64,000 nt of DNA, from the NCBI RefSeq assembly GCF_051020975.1, contig NC_135036.1:8246001-8310000 (forward strand). Direction: 5' to 3'. The notes below the pieces were generated by a model, which saw only the letters and a program-made list of their open reading frames with translations, made no database searches and was not told the origin of the DNA. The stretch comes from Osmia lignaria lignaria. Lineage: Eukaryota > Arthropoda > Insecta > Hymenoptera > Megachilidae. Of the stretch, positions 21,026-33,092 are shown in pieces. The position numbers were made by a program, and so were the translations under genes. Position 1 is the stretch's first letter; each line of letters opens with the position of its first letter.

Positions 21026-22523
21026 ATGGAATCTCTTCAAGAAATGAGTCAGTTCTTAAATCTAGATACTCGTTTAGATTTAAAAACAATTGCCTTGGAA
21101 CATGTACTCAGTAAGCCTTACGCTTAAATAAAAATTTTCCTAACCTAGATCATTTTATTAATCTTGAGTCATTTGTAAATCATTATTATAAGAATTTGAA
21201 AATTGTAGGTGTAACTGGAAGCGCTGAAGGACGAGAGTTGCTATTAAAACTTCCAGACATATTGACACAACTAATTGCTTTAACTCAAGATTCTTCTGCT
21301 GCAATTTCCAAGGATGCGGCACTGGCTTTAATAAATATCACTGGAGATGAAGCTGGAGCCAGTGCGTTTTTATTGATCTCTGAAACACAGTCTAAAAATG
21401 AAAAACAAACTTACAATTTAATACATGTTTGTATGAGGTAGACACACTTAAAAAACAGCTGAAATTCAAATGTTTCTTATGATTTTAATTCATTGCTGTT
21501 TATTGTAGATTTATAATGGATAAAGAGAGTACACTAGCAGATCCATGCTGTATGATACTCTCTAATATGACTAGACCATTGCATTTAGTAGATAGAATTA
21601 TGTCACTCATTGAGAAAAGTGGATATTCATGGGATAGTATCGTAGCAGCATTCACTGCTAAACAGTATAATAATACTGGTGCTAAACTGCACTATTTAGG
21701 TTCAGTTTTTAGTAATCTTAGTCAGTCTTCACATGTTAGAAGGTGCATTATGAATTAATGAATATTATCAATTTAATTTGATGATATTGTTTCATAAATA
21801 TATTTTACAATTACAGATATTTAACAGATAGAGACCATAATGTTATCCAAAGGTTGCTTCCATTCACAGAATATGAAGACAGTATAGTAAGACGTGGAGG
21901 TATTGTTGGTACTTTAAAGAACTGTTGTTTTGATATTGAAAATCATGAATGGTTATTAAGCCCTGAAGTAGATATATTAACATACCTTTTGTTACCACTG
22001 GCTGGGCCAGAAGAATTTGATGATGAGGATAATGATAAGTTACCAGTTAGCTTGCAATATTTACCAGAAACAAAAAAACGAGAACAAGACTTAGATATTA
22101 GGTGAGAGCCCGATTTTATTTATTATTTTGAGAAAAATGAAATTCTTAAGCTCATGTTTGTACCTCATAATTATTTTAGGATTATGCTGCTGGAAGCATT
22201 AACTCAACTCTGTTCAACGAAAAAAGGTCGTGAAATATTAAGAAAAAATAATACTTATGTAATACTTAGAGAATATCACAAATGGGAAAAGAATAAAAAT
22301 GCATTACTAGCCTGCGAAAACGTTGTAGATATTTTAATCAGGTACTAAAGACATTTCCAACTTCATCTTTATTTTATCATCTTGTAATTTAATTTTTTAA
22401 ACTTTACGAATTTTTAGGACTGAAGAAGAAATAGGTTTGGACAATTTAAAGGATGTGGAGGTTCCTTCGGAATATACAGAAAAATTTCATAAAATGGATC
22501 AAGACTTTATTAGCAATACATGA
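21026..22523 (+). CDS. HGH1: HGH1-family armadillo-type co-chaperone
   Basis: Six exons: 21026-21110, 21209-21437, 21509-21742, 21817-22101, 22180-22341, 22418-22523. All junctions are GT-AG and phases match, giving 366 residues (human HGH1 has about 390). The start ATG lies in ACAATGG and the protein begins MESLQEMSQFL. Armadillo-like helices fill the first half (AISKDAALALINITGDEAGA); the conserved middle reads GGIVGTLKNCCFD; the C-terminal family region reads ALTQLCSTKKGREILR and ENVVDILIR. HGH1 proteins act with TRiC/CCT in folding elongation factor eEF2 in the cytosol. No truncation or missing region was seen. It is tail to tail with PTB-A. Confidence 0.95.
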
Positions 22524-22567
22524 TAAAACGATATTTTATCAATTTATTGACATAATGTACATATTAT

Positions 22568-22573
22568 AATAAA
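22568..22573 (+). terminator. HGH1 polyadenylation signal AATAAA
   Basis: AATAAA lies 45 bp after the HGH1 stop codon, implying a very short 3' UTR. Confidence 0.6.
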
Positions 22574-22599
22574 ACAATGATATGCCTCACAAAAACCGA

Positions 22600-23361
22600 G
22601 GCTAATTGCATAATCTGCAATATTGCACTGTTCCCTTCTTTAATTTATTAAATTATCCTTGGTTAAATTAAATTATCAGGTCCAGTGTAGCAAGAAAGGA
22701 ATAATAAAAAATCGTATATACGTATGTATAAAAAAAAAATGAGTGATCACATTAGCCATCATTAGCTTTTTAATCTTTGCATGTAAATTAATAGTATAAT
22801 TGTCAAAACTTGATGTACTAAAATAAAGCTTACAAGTGGTAATACAGGTACTTGTAAGATATTCGTACACACATTTCTCAAGTATCGCGATAAATACTTC
22901 CTGTTTTTTTCATAGTGTTTCAGGTGCAACGAGTAAATTGTTAATTTTAGCTCGTGGCTGAGTCAGAACCACTTTTGCTGAGATCAAGTCCCGCAGAAAC
23001 GAGAATATGGGTACCGTTACCAGAAGGACTGGTACACTTCTGACACATTTCTGCGAAGCATGTAGATAACAGTACCGTTATCAATTAATACCCGTATACT
23101 CGGTATGTATTATACACTCGATTCTATATCAATCCTGTTTTACGTTAATTAATCTTACAAGGTCAATTATAATGTGTAACCGAGTGTCCAAATTTTGTAT
23201 CTCATTTTATTTCACGCATAAATCACAATTTCTAAGTCCATCAGTAATTAGATGTATCTTACAATATGTACATCTCACTGCCAGCTAGTGTTCTGTTAAA
23301 AGTGCTAAAATATTTTTATCAGCCTATGCAGAGAAAGTTCCAGGTAGAGGAAAATCGATGA
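22600..23361 (-). other. Convergent intergenic region and PTB-A 3' UTR
   Basis: No frame was recognised. A minus-strand AATAAA (TTTATT at 23206-23211) lies about 150 bp beyond the PTB-A stop and is the nearest candidate poly(A) signal for that gene. Two similar words, GTACCGTTACC and GTACCGTTATC, occur near 23010 and 23070 without clear meaning. Confidence 0.4.
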
Positions 23362-26300
23362 TCATGGTAAATATCCTAGACCAGCCTCCAGACTGATGGA
23401 ACTCCTGATACTAGATGCATTACTAGCTCGTCTACTGATCCTGTTCGAATCAGCTCCAAAAATAGCAGCTATTTCTGCGCTCTTCTTAATCGAAAGTGCT
23501 TCGTGATGCGCTCCAGATCTGCTGGAACAATGGGACAAACACTTCTTATCCCTTTCCGTGCCACCAACGTATACCAAACGTCCCTGAGTGTCTCTGGCAC
23601 TAACGACCAGCACCTTCTCACTGTCCGACGATTGCTGAGACTTCCTTCCCGGATTAAAGAGGTCGTAATCCAGGGCGAGGTTATTCGAACTGCCGTAGCT
23701 TGACGACGACTGCTTCTGGAAGTAAATAGAAACGGCAAAATTTCGTTTTATGTCGAAAGTTTTAATGTTTCTCTGTTACAAACCCTTTGGCTGATTACCT
23801 TGAGTACATCCAAACCTTGAGAAGGTGTTCGACTTCTGCTCGTTTTAGTCGCTCGAACTCTATCCGGACTGCCCGCTCTGCTGAGGGTACTCTCGGAGGG
23901 CACGATGCCTCTTTGTCTTAGCTGTTCGAGAATCGTTGGTCGAATAGGTTGTCGCGCACAGTAACATTTGTTGCTTTCCGAACAGCTGTCCGTGTCGCAG
24001 GAACACACCACCGTGTTCGGGGACACTCGTGGCTGCTCCGGGATCCTCCTGGACAGGGAGCAGTAACACTTATCCGCTGAGACGCAGGTGCAGGACTCGG
24101 AATCATAACTGCACTCGCTGCAACTCACATAGCCGCTGCTGCTTCTGTTGGCCGCTGCTCCTGTACCTCGACTTAGTCGTCTACCTGTGGAAAGTGTAGG
24201 ATCTTAATTAGTCTTTGGTTACTTCAGAGAGAGGTTCATGCTTTCTTACATGTATCACTGTCCTCCGAAGTGGTATGGCAACCCCTACCCTTGCTCATCC
24301 TCCAGGAAGACCTTCTTTTCCCCAATCTGTTGGCCAGCACTCGGTTCCTATGATTATTCCTCGCGTCGCAGGAAGAGCTGCTGCCGAAGCTATCGTTCAG
24401 CCTTCTCGCTGGGAAGATCACGGAAGTGAACTCCGTGGGCCCGCCCTTTAATCTCGACACCGATCTCTTAATAGCCCTGCCAAGCAGGCAAGATGGACGG
24501 CTCGATCGCCTTCGTTGCGGTCTTCGACGTCTTCTCATTATGCTGGCCGATCTCTGATAAAGCTCGTCTTGCGTCAGCGTTGCCGCCAGCTTCAGTAAGA
24601 ACTCTTTGTACAGAGGTTTCAAGTCGTTGAAGGACATCCCTTCAGGATCTAGACACAGCGTAGAAATTTTACGATATCTGTTGAAGGGTGGGGTCATTTG
24701 TAGTATGTAACGTTTAACAGGGAAAATCTTTGAATTCTATCAAGTAGTACTTACCAATGATAGCTGCCAGGATGTCGTCGACGCTGGTCAAACCCTCCTG
24801 ATTCCTAAATTCATCGAATAACTCGGTGAATCCCAGTGGAGTGCCACCCTTGAGGCTATTCGGTCTCCTGGCACTCCCAGGATTTAAGAAGCTTCCTCTG
24901 CGGGGTAATTCAACCCTAGTCATCAGATCCCCTCTGTCCACGTCTATGTCACTCTGAGATCTCTTCAGTCTGCTCTCCTGGAGGATCTTCATCGCATCTT
25001 CGGATCGACTTACCGGTGGTTCGCTACCGGCTCTGCTTCTCTTCCTAACTCTGGGCTGACTATACTCGGGTAGATTCAAATTGGACGTAGAGTCACTCAG
25101 CTGTTTCTTCAGAGGTTTGTCCATGGTGACCACTCTACTCACTCGTCTTCCGGACGTCGATCTCTCTTGGTCCCTCGATTTCCTGCGTTCCACGAGCACC
25201 GAGTTCTCTTGAACCAACTGATAGTTGTTGCTCTTCGACCTACCGAAGAAAATATTCTCTTGAGAGCTTTTTATCTTGGTCCGATCCAACTTGTTGCTAG
25301 TGTAAAGCTCTTCTTGGGTGAGAGTATAGATCTTGTCTACATCTTTGAAGTGGTCCTCGTAGAGTCTTTCCTTGCTGCTTTGTCGTTTACCAGCACGCTC
25401 GTACAACGAGTTCTCTTCACTCTTGCAACCTGGTTTCTCGATTCTGTCGTAGATCGCAGCATCAGGTCTCGAAGAGAGAGCCTCTTGTCTCTTCGTTTCA
25501 TTATGAGAGGGATTCAAGTCGTACGAGGCGTGTGTCTTTTCGTAGATCGTCTCTTTAGTGTCTTCTGATTCTTTAATGGGACTCTGTGTCTTTGGATCAT
25601 CATTCTTATCTGTCCTCTTCATGACGGGAATCTTTTCGTACCTGTTCGAGACCCTCTCGTAGAGAGTATTAATATCAATGTCGTAGAGCTTGTCCATCTG
25701 GTTCTTGGAATGGTCCGTCTCAATCTTTTCCGGAATGCTTAGCTCCTTCATGCTGTTATGCATTCTGTTCTTCGAGTTCTGTCGTTCTTCTTCCCTAGAT
25801 ATCTTCGAGTTCAAATCTTTTGGGATGGAATTTAAGTTCTGCAACATTGGACTCATTTTACCCTTGGGATTGGGTTCTCGTCTCTTCCCTCTGGCCTCCA
25901 GAATGTCCTCAGCCTTCACATCAGAGTTCTTCTTCTTTCTTCTGGGAGCTTTTAACAATTCCGCTGGTTTCCCAGTCTCTTCCTCCGTAACCGAGCTACA
26001 CACCGAGTTCTTCTTGGTCCTTGGTGGTCTTACTGGTTGCGTGGGAGTTGATCGAGCCCCTTCCGACTGCAGGATGTTCGTCCTGGCACTAATTCTGCTA
26101 GTTGGACTAGGCTCTCGAACGCTGGACGCAACCGACGCTAGACTAACGCACCCGACGCCATTCGCGTGCCTTGGTCGGCGTCGATTCGCGTCCAGATCCG
26201 CGAGGAGAGCCCTGTAGAGCGTCGCTGCAGCCGCCACTGCGTCTTCTTCAGTTTCGCAAGCGAACGCGTGGCATTCCAGCAGTCTGGTCGCGCCTGGACG

Positions 26301-29145
26301 GCGCATCACTACTGCGAAGATGGGCGGATAATGGTCGGAGCTGGTCTTCAGACCACGCATTGTTCTGTAAATGATGAAATTTCGAATTTTCTATCTCCTT
26401 TCCTTAGCTCGCCTGACAAATCCAAAGCTGAAGTTATTAATTTCGTGTCGATTTCTTTGGGATACTCACCTGTATAGATCCGCATGCCTGTCTTCAGCTG
26501 TTTGGCTCTGATCGTGATCGCCGACCAACGGCAAGAAAGCGTGATGCAAATCACCAGACGGGGCTCGTTTAGCGCGAAGTCTAAGCGCACTCCACACAGC
26601 TATTCTACGAAAGGGGTTGTTTTTCTCGCAAGTGTCCGTCGTGCGGAAAGTCAAGCCGCGTCGGGAAACCTCGAGCTCCGCTCTCACCGAGTACTCGATC
26701 CGTTCCAGCAGTTGACGAAGAGGCTCTTGAAGACCTCGAACGCTGGCCACGCGGCCACCCACTGGTGCTGCTCCCATGTACTTCACCTAAAATTGTTACT
26801 GATTAGTCCACCGTTCAAGGGGTTACGCTGAAAGTTTTGAGAATTTCTGCTCGTTATTTTTGAAGCTCTTAGCATGCCAGAGCGCCATATTGTTACGAAG
26901 GGAAAATAATCACTCTATTAAAACACACTTTGCTGTGGTATGCGCTCCGTAATCGGCGAGATAATGAAAGTTCATTAAGATACAAATGCGGTGTACATTA
27001 TGCACATTAATCGATGTGCTATTCTCTTATCAAGAGTTTTCATCGAACACCTTGCCCATCCAAACCACCGATGCGAGGTAGTTCGCTATTGGTAGCTTAA
27101 CCGAGAGTAATTAATTTATCGCAGAATGATTTTTCGCGTCACAGAGTCAATTATTGGTAGGTGGACTATAAGTAGAGCCTTTATATTTTAATTCAAAGTT
27201 GAGTATTGGTTTTTAGTCTTATCCCCTAGATGTCAAGGACCCAAATTATTATCGATGGCGCAACGAAACGACGCGGAAGAAACAGCTCATAAAAACGGGG
27301 CAATAAGAAAAATCCGCATACCGATGCAGCAACGAAGGGGAATTTTTCAGTGCTCCAAATAGTCGCCCCGTCACGCTCTGCGAATCGTGAACAGAATGAA
27401 AGTGACGATTAACAATGCCAGGACGATGTCTGCTCGAGGAAAGTCTTAGTTTTTCTTATCCTCGCGAAAGATTTGGGTATTTTTTTCATTGCCATTCTTC
27501 CCTTGGAAAATTAACCATTAACTGCTCTGACGAATGTTTCAGATCTCGTATTTTAAAAAGTTTGTTTTTCCAAGAGAAATTAACGTTGATTTACAAAAAT
27601 TAATCATATTTTATTTTTTATTTTCTTTATCATTTTGTTTCGATCTTGTTGCTGGAAAACGAGGCAAGTTTGATGGTTTCAATCTAAAGATCGTGCAACA
27701 CGAGAAAAAAACAAATTATTAGAAATAATATTTTCTTGTTTCTCGACGAAAATTGCGCTCGACCGTATCGCATAATTAGTAGTCCGCAATATTAAGTGTT
27801 ACGAGGCTCTTAATCTCTGCTGGCACGTTTGTTCTACTCTCATTCAACGATAACTCGCTTGAAGAAAGAGGAATATTTAATTCAAAACGACCTTCATTCA
27901 ATTAATTATACCATCATTTTCAGATCGTTCGATAGAACAGTTTATAAAAATGAATCAATTTGTATACGAAAATATTCGAACTGTAGATTCGAAGTAAGAA
28001 TTTCTAATATTTCCGAGTCCTCGTTATTTCTACGCTTTGAAAGTCGCTTATATCCGCTTCCTTCTTTTTCGAACCAGCAATTAGTTCGCGACCAATTATT
28101 CGTCGATCTATATTTTACCTGTACTCGAATAAATTTCTCAAATTTGACTCGATCACAATAAGTGTAACACCCTGTGATTCTATCGACGAGGTGCAAACTC
28201 GTTTCGAGAGTAGAACGAACGTTCGTTTCCCGAGATTTTCTGAACAAGTCCTGTACGATCGGATTAACATAAGTGAAAATCGTCTAGTTCTTCTTGATCC
28301 TATCTAATTGTAGTGAAATCTTTGTGTGCAGATTTCTGACGGCGAGGAACAGAGAGCGATTTATAAATCACCAAGAATGAGCAAGCTTTTTTACTGCAAT
28401 TCCGTGGCGAACGATGTTTCCGGGGATTTAATTAACAACTTCATTAAAGATATTCCCATTAAAAACTTCCGAATCATCAAACCCAAGTATACTATTTCCT
28501 TTCGGTAACTTTTAAACGATGGAGGAAGAAAGAACTCCGCTTTACCGATCAGGAATCCCCGATATTCACCTGCTACCATGGTTAGCAATATAAAAAACAA
28601 AATTACTAGAACGTTTTAGGTGAAAGAAATGATGTTCCAAAGCAACAGAGAAGTTCCCGAGGTGTTCGATGACACACAAAGTCCGGAAAAAAGTAGGAAA
28701 GAAAGTAATTGATGTATTTACCGGTAAAATTGCAGCGGCACATTCCCCAGGTGTTCCGCTTTCGGCTTCCACGGAAGCGAACATCGCCTCAATTCGAGCT
28801 TGCACAGCACTGTTCACTCTCCTCTGCTCCTCTGTGCTCATGTCTTCAAGGTGGTTCGAATTCATGGTTGACACCCCTCCGTACCACCCTCCCATGGTGG
28901 AACCATAAATCGATCTGAAACGATAAGTGAAACTTTTTCTAGACAACACCGATCGATACCAGTTTAATCAGAAATTTTCTATATTAGAATCTAATTTTCC
29001 AGATTTTGAACGACGAAATGGGAAATTGGTACCTGGAGTCCTCGAACAGCGCATCGATGCGAGCTTTGCTCCTGAGGGAGCATTCCGATGCAGGACCAGC
29101 CAACCGGAAGCCATCCTCGTAGCAGGGCATCCCCACACAGGACAT
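23362..29145 (-). CDS. PTB-A: large PTB/PID-domain adaptor protein with tyrosine-rich and cysteine-rich segments
   Basis: Coding exons in transcript order: 29145-29033, 28914-28722, 26786-26470, 26364-24755, 24648-24250, 24184-23799, 23715-23362. Phases join throughout, giving about 1123 residues. The start ATG (MSCVGMPCYEDG) is preceded in frame by a TGA four codons upstream, which supports it. A PTB/PID fold is inferred at residues about 100-265: strand KYMGAAPVGG, then VRGLQEPLRQLLER, HYPPIFAVVMRR, LLECHAFACET and a C-terminal helix. Then follow a charged linker with a tyrosine ladder (about 435-562), Ser/Arg-rich sequence, a short globular stretch (DPEGMSFNDLKPLYKEFLLK), a Cys-rich segment and a tail. 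PTB domains bind NPxY-like peptides or phosphoinositides. The likely role is a scaffold; partners are unknown. A 5' UTR exon probably lies upstream. Confidence 0.85.
23980..24145 (-). other. PTB-A cysteine-rich segment with a duplicated SC..S..KCYC motif
   Basis: Two related blocks lie close together: CSECSYDSESCTCVSADKCY (then CS) and CSCDTDSCSESNKCYC. Each has acidic-Ser-Cys followed by Ser...Lys-Cys-Tyr-Cys. The segment has about 13 cysteines within some 50 residues in a protein otherwise poor in Cys. It might bind metal or be palmitoylated. It does not match a zinc finger that I know. Confidence 0.6.
25270..25690 (-). other. PTB-A tyrosine ladder (about residues 435-562)
   Basis: Ten tyrosines occur in about 128 residues, most in the form hydrophobic-Y-acidic-basic: KLYDI, TLYERV, RYEKI, TIYEK, AIYDRI, SLYERA, RLYED, then KIYTL and ELYTS. 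Spacing is 7-32 residues. The repeat is at motif level only, without DNA repetition. Such acidic Y[ED] sites suit tyrosine phosphorylation and SH2 docking; that is inference. Confidence 0.6.
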
Positions 29146-31620
29146 CTCGATGTGACTTCAATTATTTACAAGTCTTGCAAGCTCCTTGGAGCTTTTCTTT
29201 TCGTCCTACTTTCGTTGAACGACGTCATTCGTTCTGAAACAGATCGATCAGAAAAACATAAGTTTCAGTTAGGAATAAAAAATGTATAGTGACACGCGCT
29301 GATGAAAAAATCTAAAGGATCTCGCCAGGATCTCACCTCGTTTCCACGGAGCCTTGCCGTTGATAGCCAGTCTGCGGTAAATTTATGCGAGAACTGGCTT
29401 CACCAGACGGCTGGTAATTAAAACTATAATTGCAGACGAGATCGGGGAAAGAATTTTTGATCGACCATCTACGCCGGTCCCGAGTAAAAGTGACGGGATC
29501 CATCGTGGTACTTCATGATGGATCTTTTATTAAATTTTTTTTTTGTCTAGCTGAATATTTAAATGGTTTAAGATTGATTCGAATCAATATTCTTTGACTG
29601 CTTGCAATTGATCATGAAACCTAACTGGTACACGTCTATTATCGTTGCGTCAGCGAATTCCAGAAGGATATTCATTATAGCTGATTACAATATAGTCATT
29701 TTGAAATCGTCGATCAGTCAGCGTTCGCGTCAAACGTTGATCTCGATATTTACTCTCCTGCCAGATAGAAATCGTAACGAGACTCGATACTCGCTCGTGT
29801 AGAATTATCGCGTGCTCCTCGATTTTCACCTGTTCGATGCACCGCGATTCTTAGAATTTCTTAAATGGAAAACGTCAAATTGCCGTTCGATCGTGAGATG
29901 GTAAATGTTTTCACCCTGGATAGTTATCGCGTTTATCCAGTATGTTTAATGCACCTCGGCAAAAGTAATTTGAACTTGAAGAGGGAAAGTTATTTTTCTA
30001 AGTTAGATAGGAATCTTGTCTGGCGTTACAGTGATTTATTGAAAAAGAAAAAGAAAATGTTTGTTTAGATATTTTGTTTTGTAATTCGAGAACTTTTGGT
30101 ATCAACAACTTTCATTAATATAAATCAGCTATAATGAATTTAATTCAGTAATTTCAAAATATAATTCTATATCAAACATGGTTCTTCAAGACTAAAACGG
30201 TTAATTTCTAATTATTGATCAAATTCCATTTCAAGATGAGCTGTTGTCGACGAACGGCGATCTTTTTACAGTTACATGGTCTCGCATGCTCCACGATGCT
30301 GTACGGATTTTTCTGAAAGCGTCGATCTCCCGGCTCGATGCTCGCCTATTACCTCAAGAATAACTGTCGTCGACGAGTTTGTGAGCGTGTTCACCGCGTA
30401 TAAAACGGAGACCATCTTCATTTGCTCACGTGGTTATCTTTGACCGAGCTGATTATCGAAAAGTGGGCGATTACGAGTTTTTCCATTTAAATTATAACGG
30501 GGATGAACCCTGGAAGACGAATGCAAACGATATATCTCCAGTTTGACGAGGTTCGATGAAGTTTGAAACGCGATTCAGATCAAGAATCAACTGTGCAATT
30601 TTTAATATGGATGATTAATCAACGGAGGAATATTTAAATTTGCCATCTCTTTCGATGAAATGAAAGTTCGTCATGTCGGTATTAAGGTCGGCAAACAGAT
30701 TACAGCATCACGTGTCAGTGAATCGCGTGGAGAAACAGAATACATGGTCCGTTTTAAACGTGGATCGTTCAACTTACAATTACCAAGTTCACGGTTCGTT
30801 TACTGTTTGCGTTCAGCTTAATGGAAATCGAACAGACAAACGGAAGCAACTAAACACGAAACTGTCGGCGCGCCTTGCCCAGCAGGGAAAATCAAACCTT
30901 TCTCAATGTAAATGGCGAAGATCGAGGTAAAGACCGAGAAAAATGGTTGCACGCTCGATATATCGCCTTCCATCACCCCGTTGTTAAAATAATGCCAATT
31001 CTTGCGATAATACAGCGATCTTAGATGCTGAAAAGTTAAGGGAAAATTAATTTAAAAAGTATCACAACCAAGGTCCAGGAATGATCATTTTTCTTTCGGG
31101 TCGAAGTAGAAGAGATTCAAGCACGATCGATGGAATTACAGAGCGAAACACTTTTCTCGAGTTTCTTTGTGGTCGAGAAACCTACATTACGGAACGATGA
31201 ATAACATATGAATTCGACGAAACATCAGTCATCTAATTGTACATAAAAAAAAAAGCACCGCTATGAACAATTATCATTGAAATAATTATCACAAACTTGG
31301 CTATACACAATCGAACCACCGTCGAAATCAATTCACGTCACCTTATGTCGAAGAAATTTTCCAAAAACTCATCGTTTTGCATCACTTACTTTCTCGTGAT
31401 CAATTCCAGCGCAGAAAATCCTCAATTTCCCTGAATGAACTTTCGCGAAACACCTCGATCAAACATCGAACAGCACTCGCACATCACCATCTTGCGTTTC
31501 ATCCTACAAAATCGCACTACATCAACTTCTGACCCCTGTCGATCGGGCATCGAAGTCACCAAGGATCATCGTTCCACGTGAGCTCTGTTTTTCTCTCTAA
31601 TTGTCGCGATTTCACCGATC
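29146..31620. other. PTB-A upstream region, no coding exon seen
   Basis: Should hold the PTB-A 5' UTR and promoter. A minor TATAAAAC word lies at about 30400 on the plus strand. The plus-strand frames at 29602-29802, 29865-30068 and 30673-30930 lack splice or start context. Nothing else was recognised. Confidence 0.35.
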
Positions 31621-31627
31621 GGAACGG

Positions 31628-31635
31628 TATATAAA
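31628..31635 (+). promoter_or_regulatory. TATA box of a candidate plus-strand gene
   Basis: TATATAAA lies 79 bp before the ATG at 31707, with a GC-richer leader between. The usual 25-30 bp spacing would put the start near 31660, giving a leader of about 45 bases. Confidence 0.45.
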
Positions 31636-31706
31636 ATGTACATTCACAGCGAAGAGAGGAAGGTGTACGTTGTTGAAGAATCGACCTTGGCCGCGAGTCG
31701 ATCCGG

Positions 31707-33092
31707 ATGACCGTCGACGTGAAACTGCCGGGGATGTTCCGCAGGAGAGACTCGAGTTCTCTAGCCGGTGAGTCGGCTCCTCCACGCTGGAACGAGGAGG
31801 AGGAGAAGATGGACGGAGAGAGCCTCTCGGTGGGTCTCTTCAGCTGCTCTCAGGAAGGGTGAACGTCTGGATGTGGCTTTTTGCCGGAAATTTCGTGCTA
31901 CGTCTCGCCAGTAACGCGTAAGTATCATGGTGATTGATTACCTTTGAATGAGAAAATTAGCTAGAAGGGTACGTTTCCTGAACACATTTATACGTGTCAC
32001 GTCTTTGATTTCTCGCGTCGGACCCATGATTAATTAATTGATACTTACGTCATTAACCCGATCAATATTTTCTTGTACCATTGACGATCATTAATTAGTT
32101 TCACTTGCACGTTTCACGGTAACCACGTTAATTTTAGTGTTTAAGGGATTGCAGAGAATGCTTTCGTAATGATAATAGTTGATTCGATGCCCTGTGCTTT
32201 GGTAACCCGAAGAAATTCAGTAGCAGGAAAGTAGGTCAAAAACTAGTTACGTATATTACGCTAATTACTGTACTTTAATGTGCAATCATTATCCGTAGGG
32301 AAAGGTAGAGTTATCAAGGAATTGGAGAACGCAAGACCTCTCATTACCATTATAATACGTGCTCGAAATATTTGCATCGTAAAGGAGTTACGAGAGAAAC
32401 TCCGTTCCATTGTCCTGTGTTACAAGAATCTACGTTTTCCGTCGAGTAACAATCGCTCAGGAATTTTCCCATCATGAAAATTTCAAATTGCTCATTTTAA
32501 TACATATTTTACGTTTTCTATACTTTCTTTGTCTTCTTCCTGTACACCGAATATACTTTGGTTTCTTGTTTCTTATAAATTAAAAATTGTTACAGTGGAT
32601 GACTCAAGTGGACCATCTGAACAACTCGAAATGAAACCAACTCCAAATATTCAAGATTATCGTAAAATATCCACGGTAAGAGACACCTGGTCCATTAAAG
32701 AGCCATTTCTTGCCCCCGAATTTTCGAATCAATTCAGGTCATACACTCAGACATCGAATGTTCCCCATTTTCATAACTTCACGTCCCTGAATGATATTAG
32801 TCTTTTATATTCCTCGTTTATTAATCCAAATTCCAAATGCACATAACATAGACCCAAAAACCTCAAAAAAAAAGAAAATCGACTAAAAGGAGTGTATATA
32901 GAGTAACGCAGAGGTCAGTGCATCCAGTGACCAACATTTTTACTTGTCGATCAAGAGAGGACGTACACGGTGAAGGAAACAGAGAGGAAGGTGAAGAGGA
33001 GGAAAAGGAGGAAGCGAAGCATCAGCGGAGAAGCTGCGGAGCAGTCTTCTGGATTCTCTGGTTTCCATGGTTGGTCCTGGACGGCGTGGTAA
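31707..33092 (+). CDS. Candidate small basic protein gene, three exons, function unknown
   Basis: Exons 31707-31767, 32596-32675 and 32958-33092 join in frame. Exon 1 (MTVDVKLPGMFRRRDSSSLA) ends at GTGAGTCG. Exon 2 starts after ATTGTTACAG and reads VDDSSGPSEQLEMKPTPN through QDYRKIST, ending at GTAAGAG. Exon 3 is strongly basic (ERKVKRRKRRKRSISG) and ends GFSGFHGWSWTAW-stop. The total is about 91 residues. Exons 1 and 2 have strong splice sites; the exon 3 acceptor (TCAAGAG) is weaker. A donor (TG|GTAACG, intron from 33089) overlaps the stop and would instead join in phase to the exon at 37140. The basic run suggests nuclear localisation. Family not recognised. It is divergent from PTB-A. Confidence 0.4.

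Noticed and set aside
25690..26217. 175-codon plus-strand ORF
   Set aside because: Antisense to the PTB-A large exon, which has a coherent frame and splice sites. It arises from the codon composition of the real gene.
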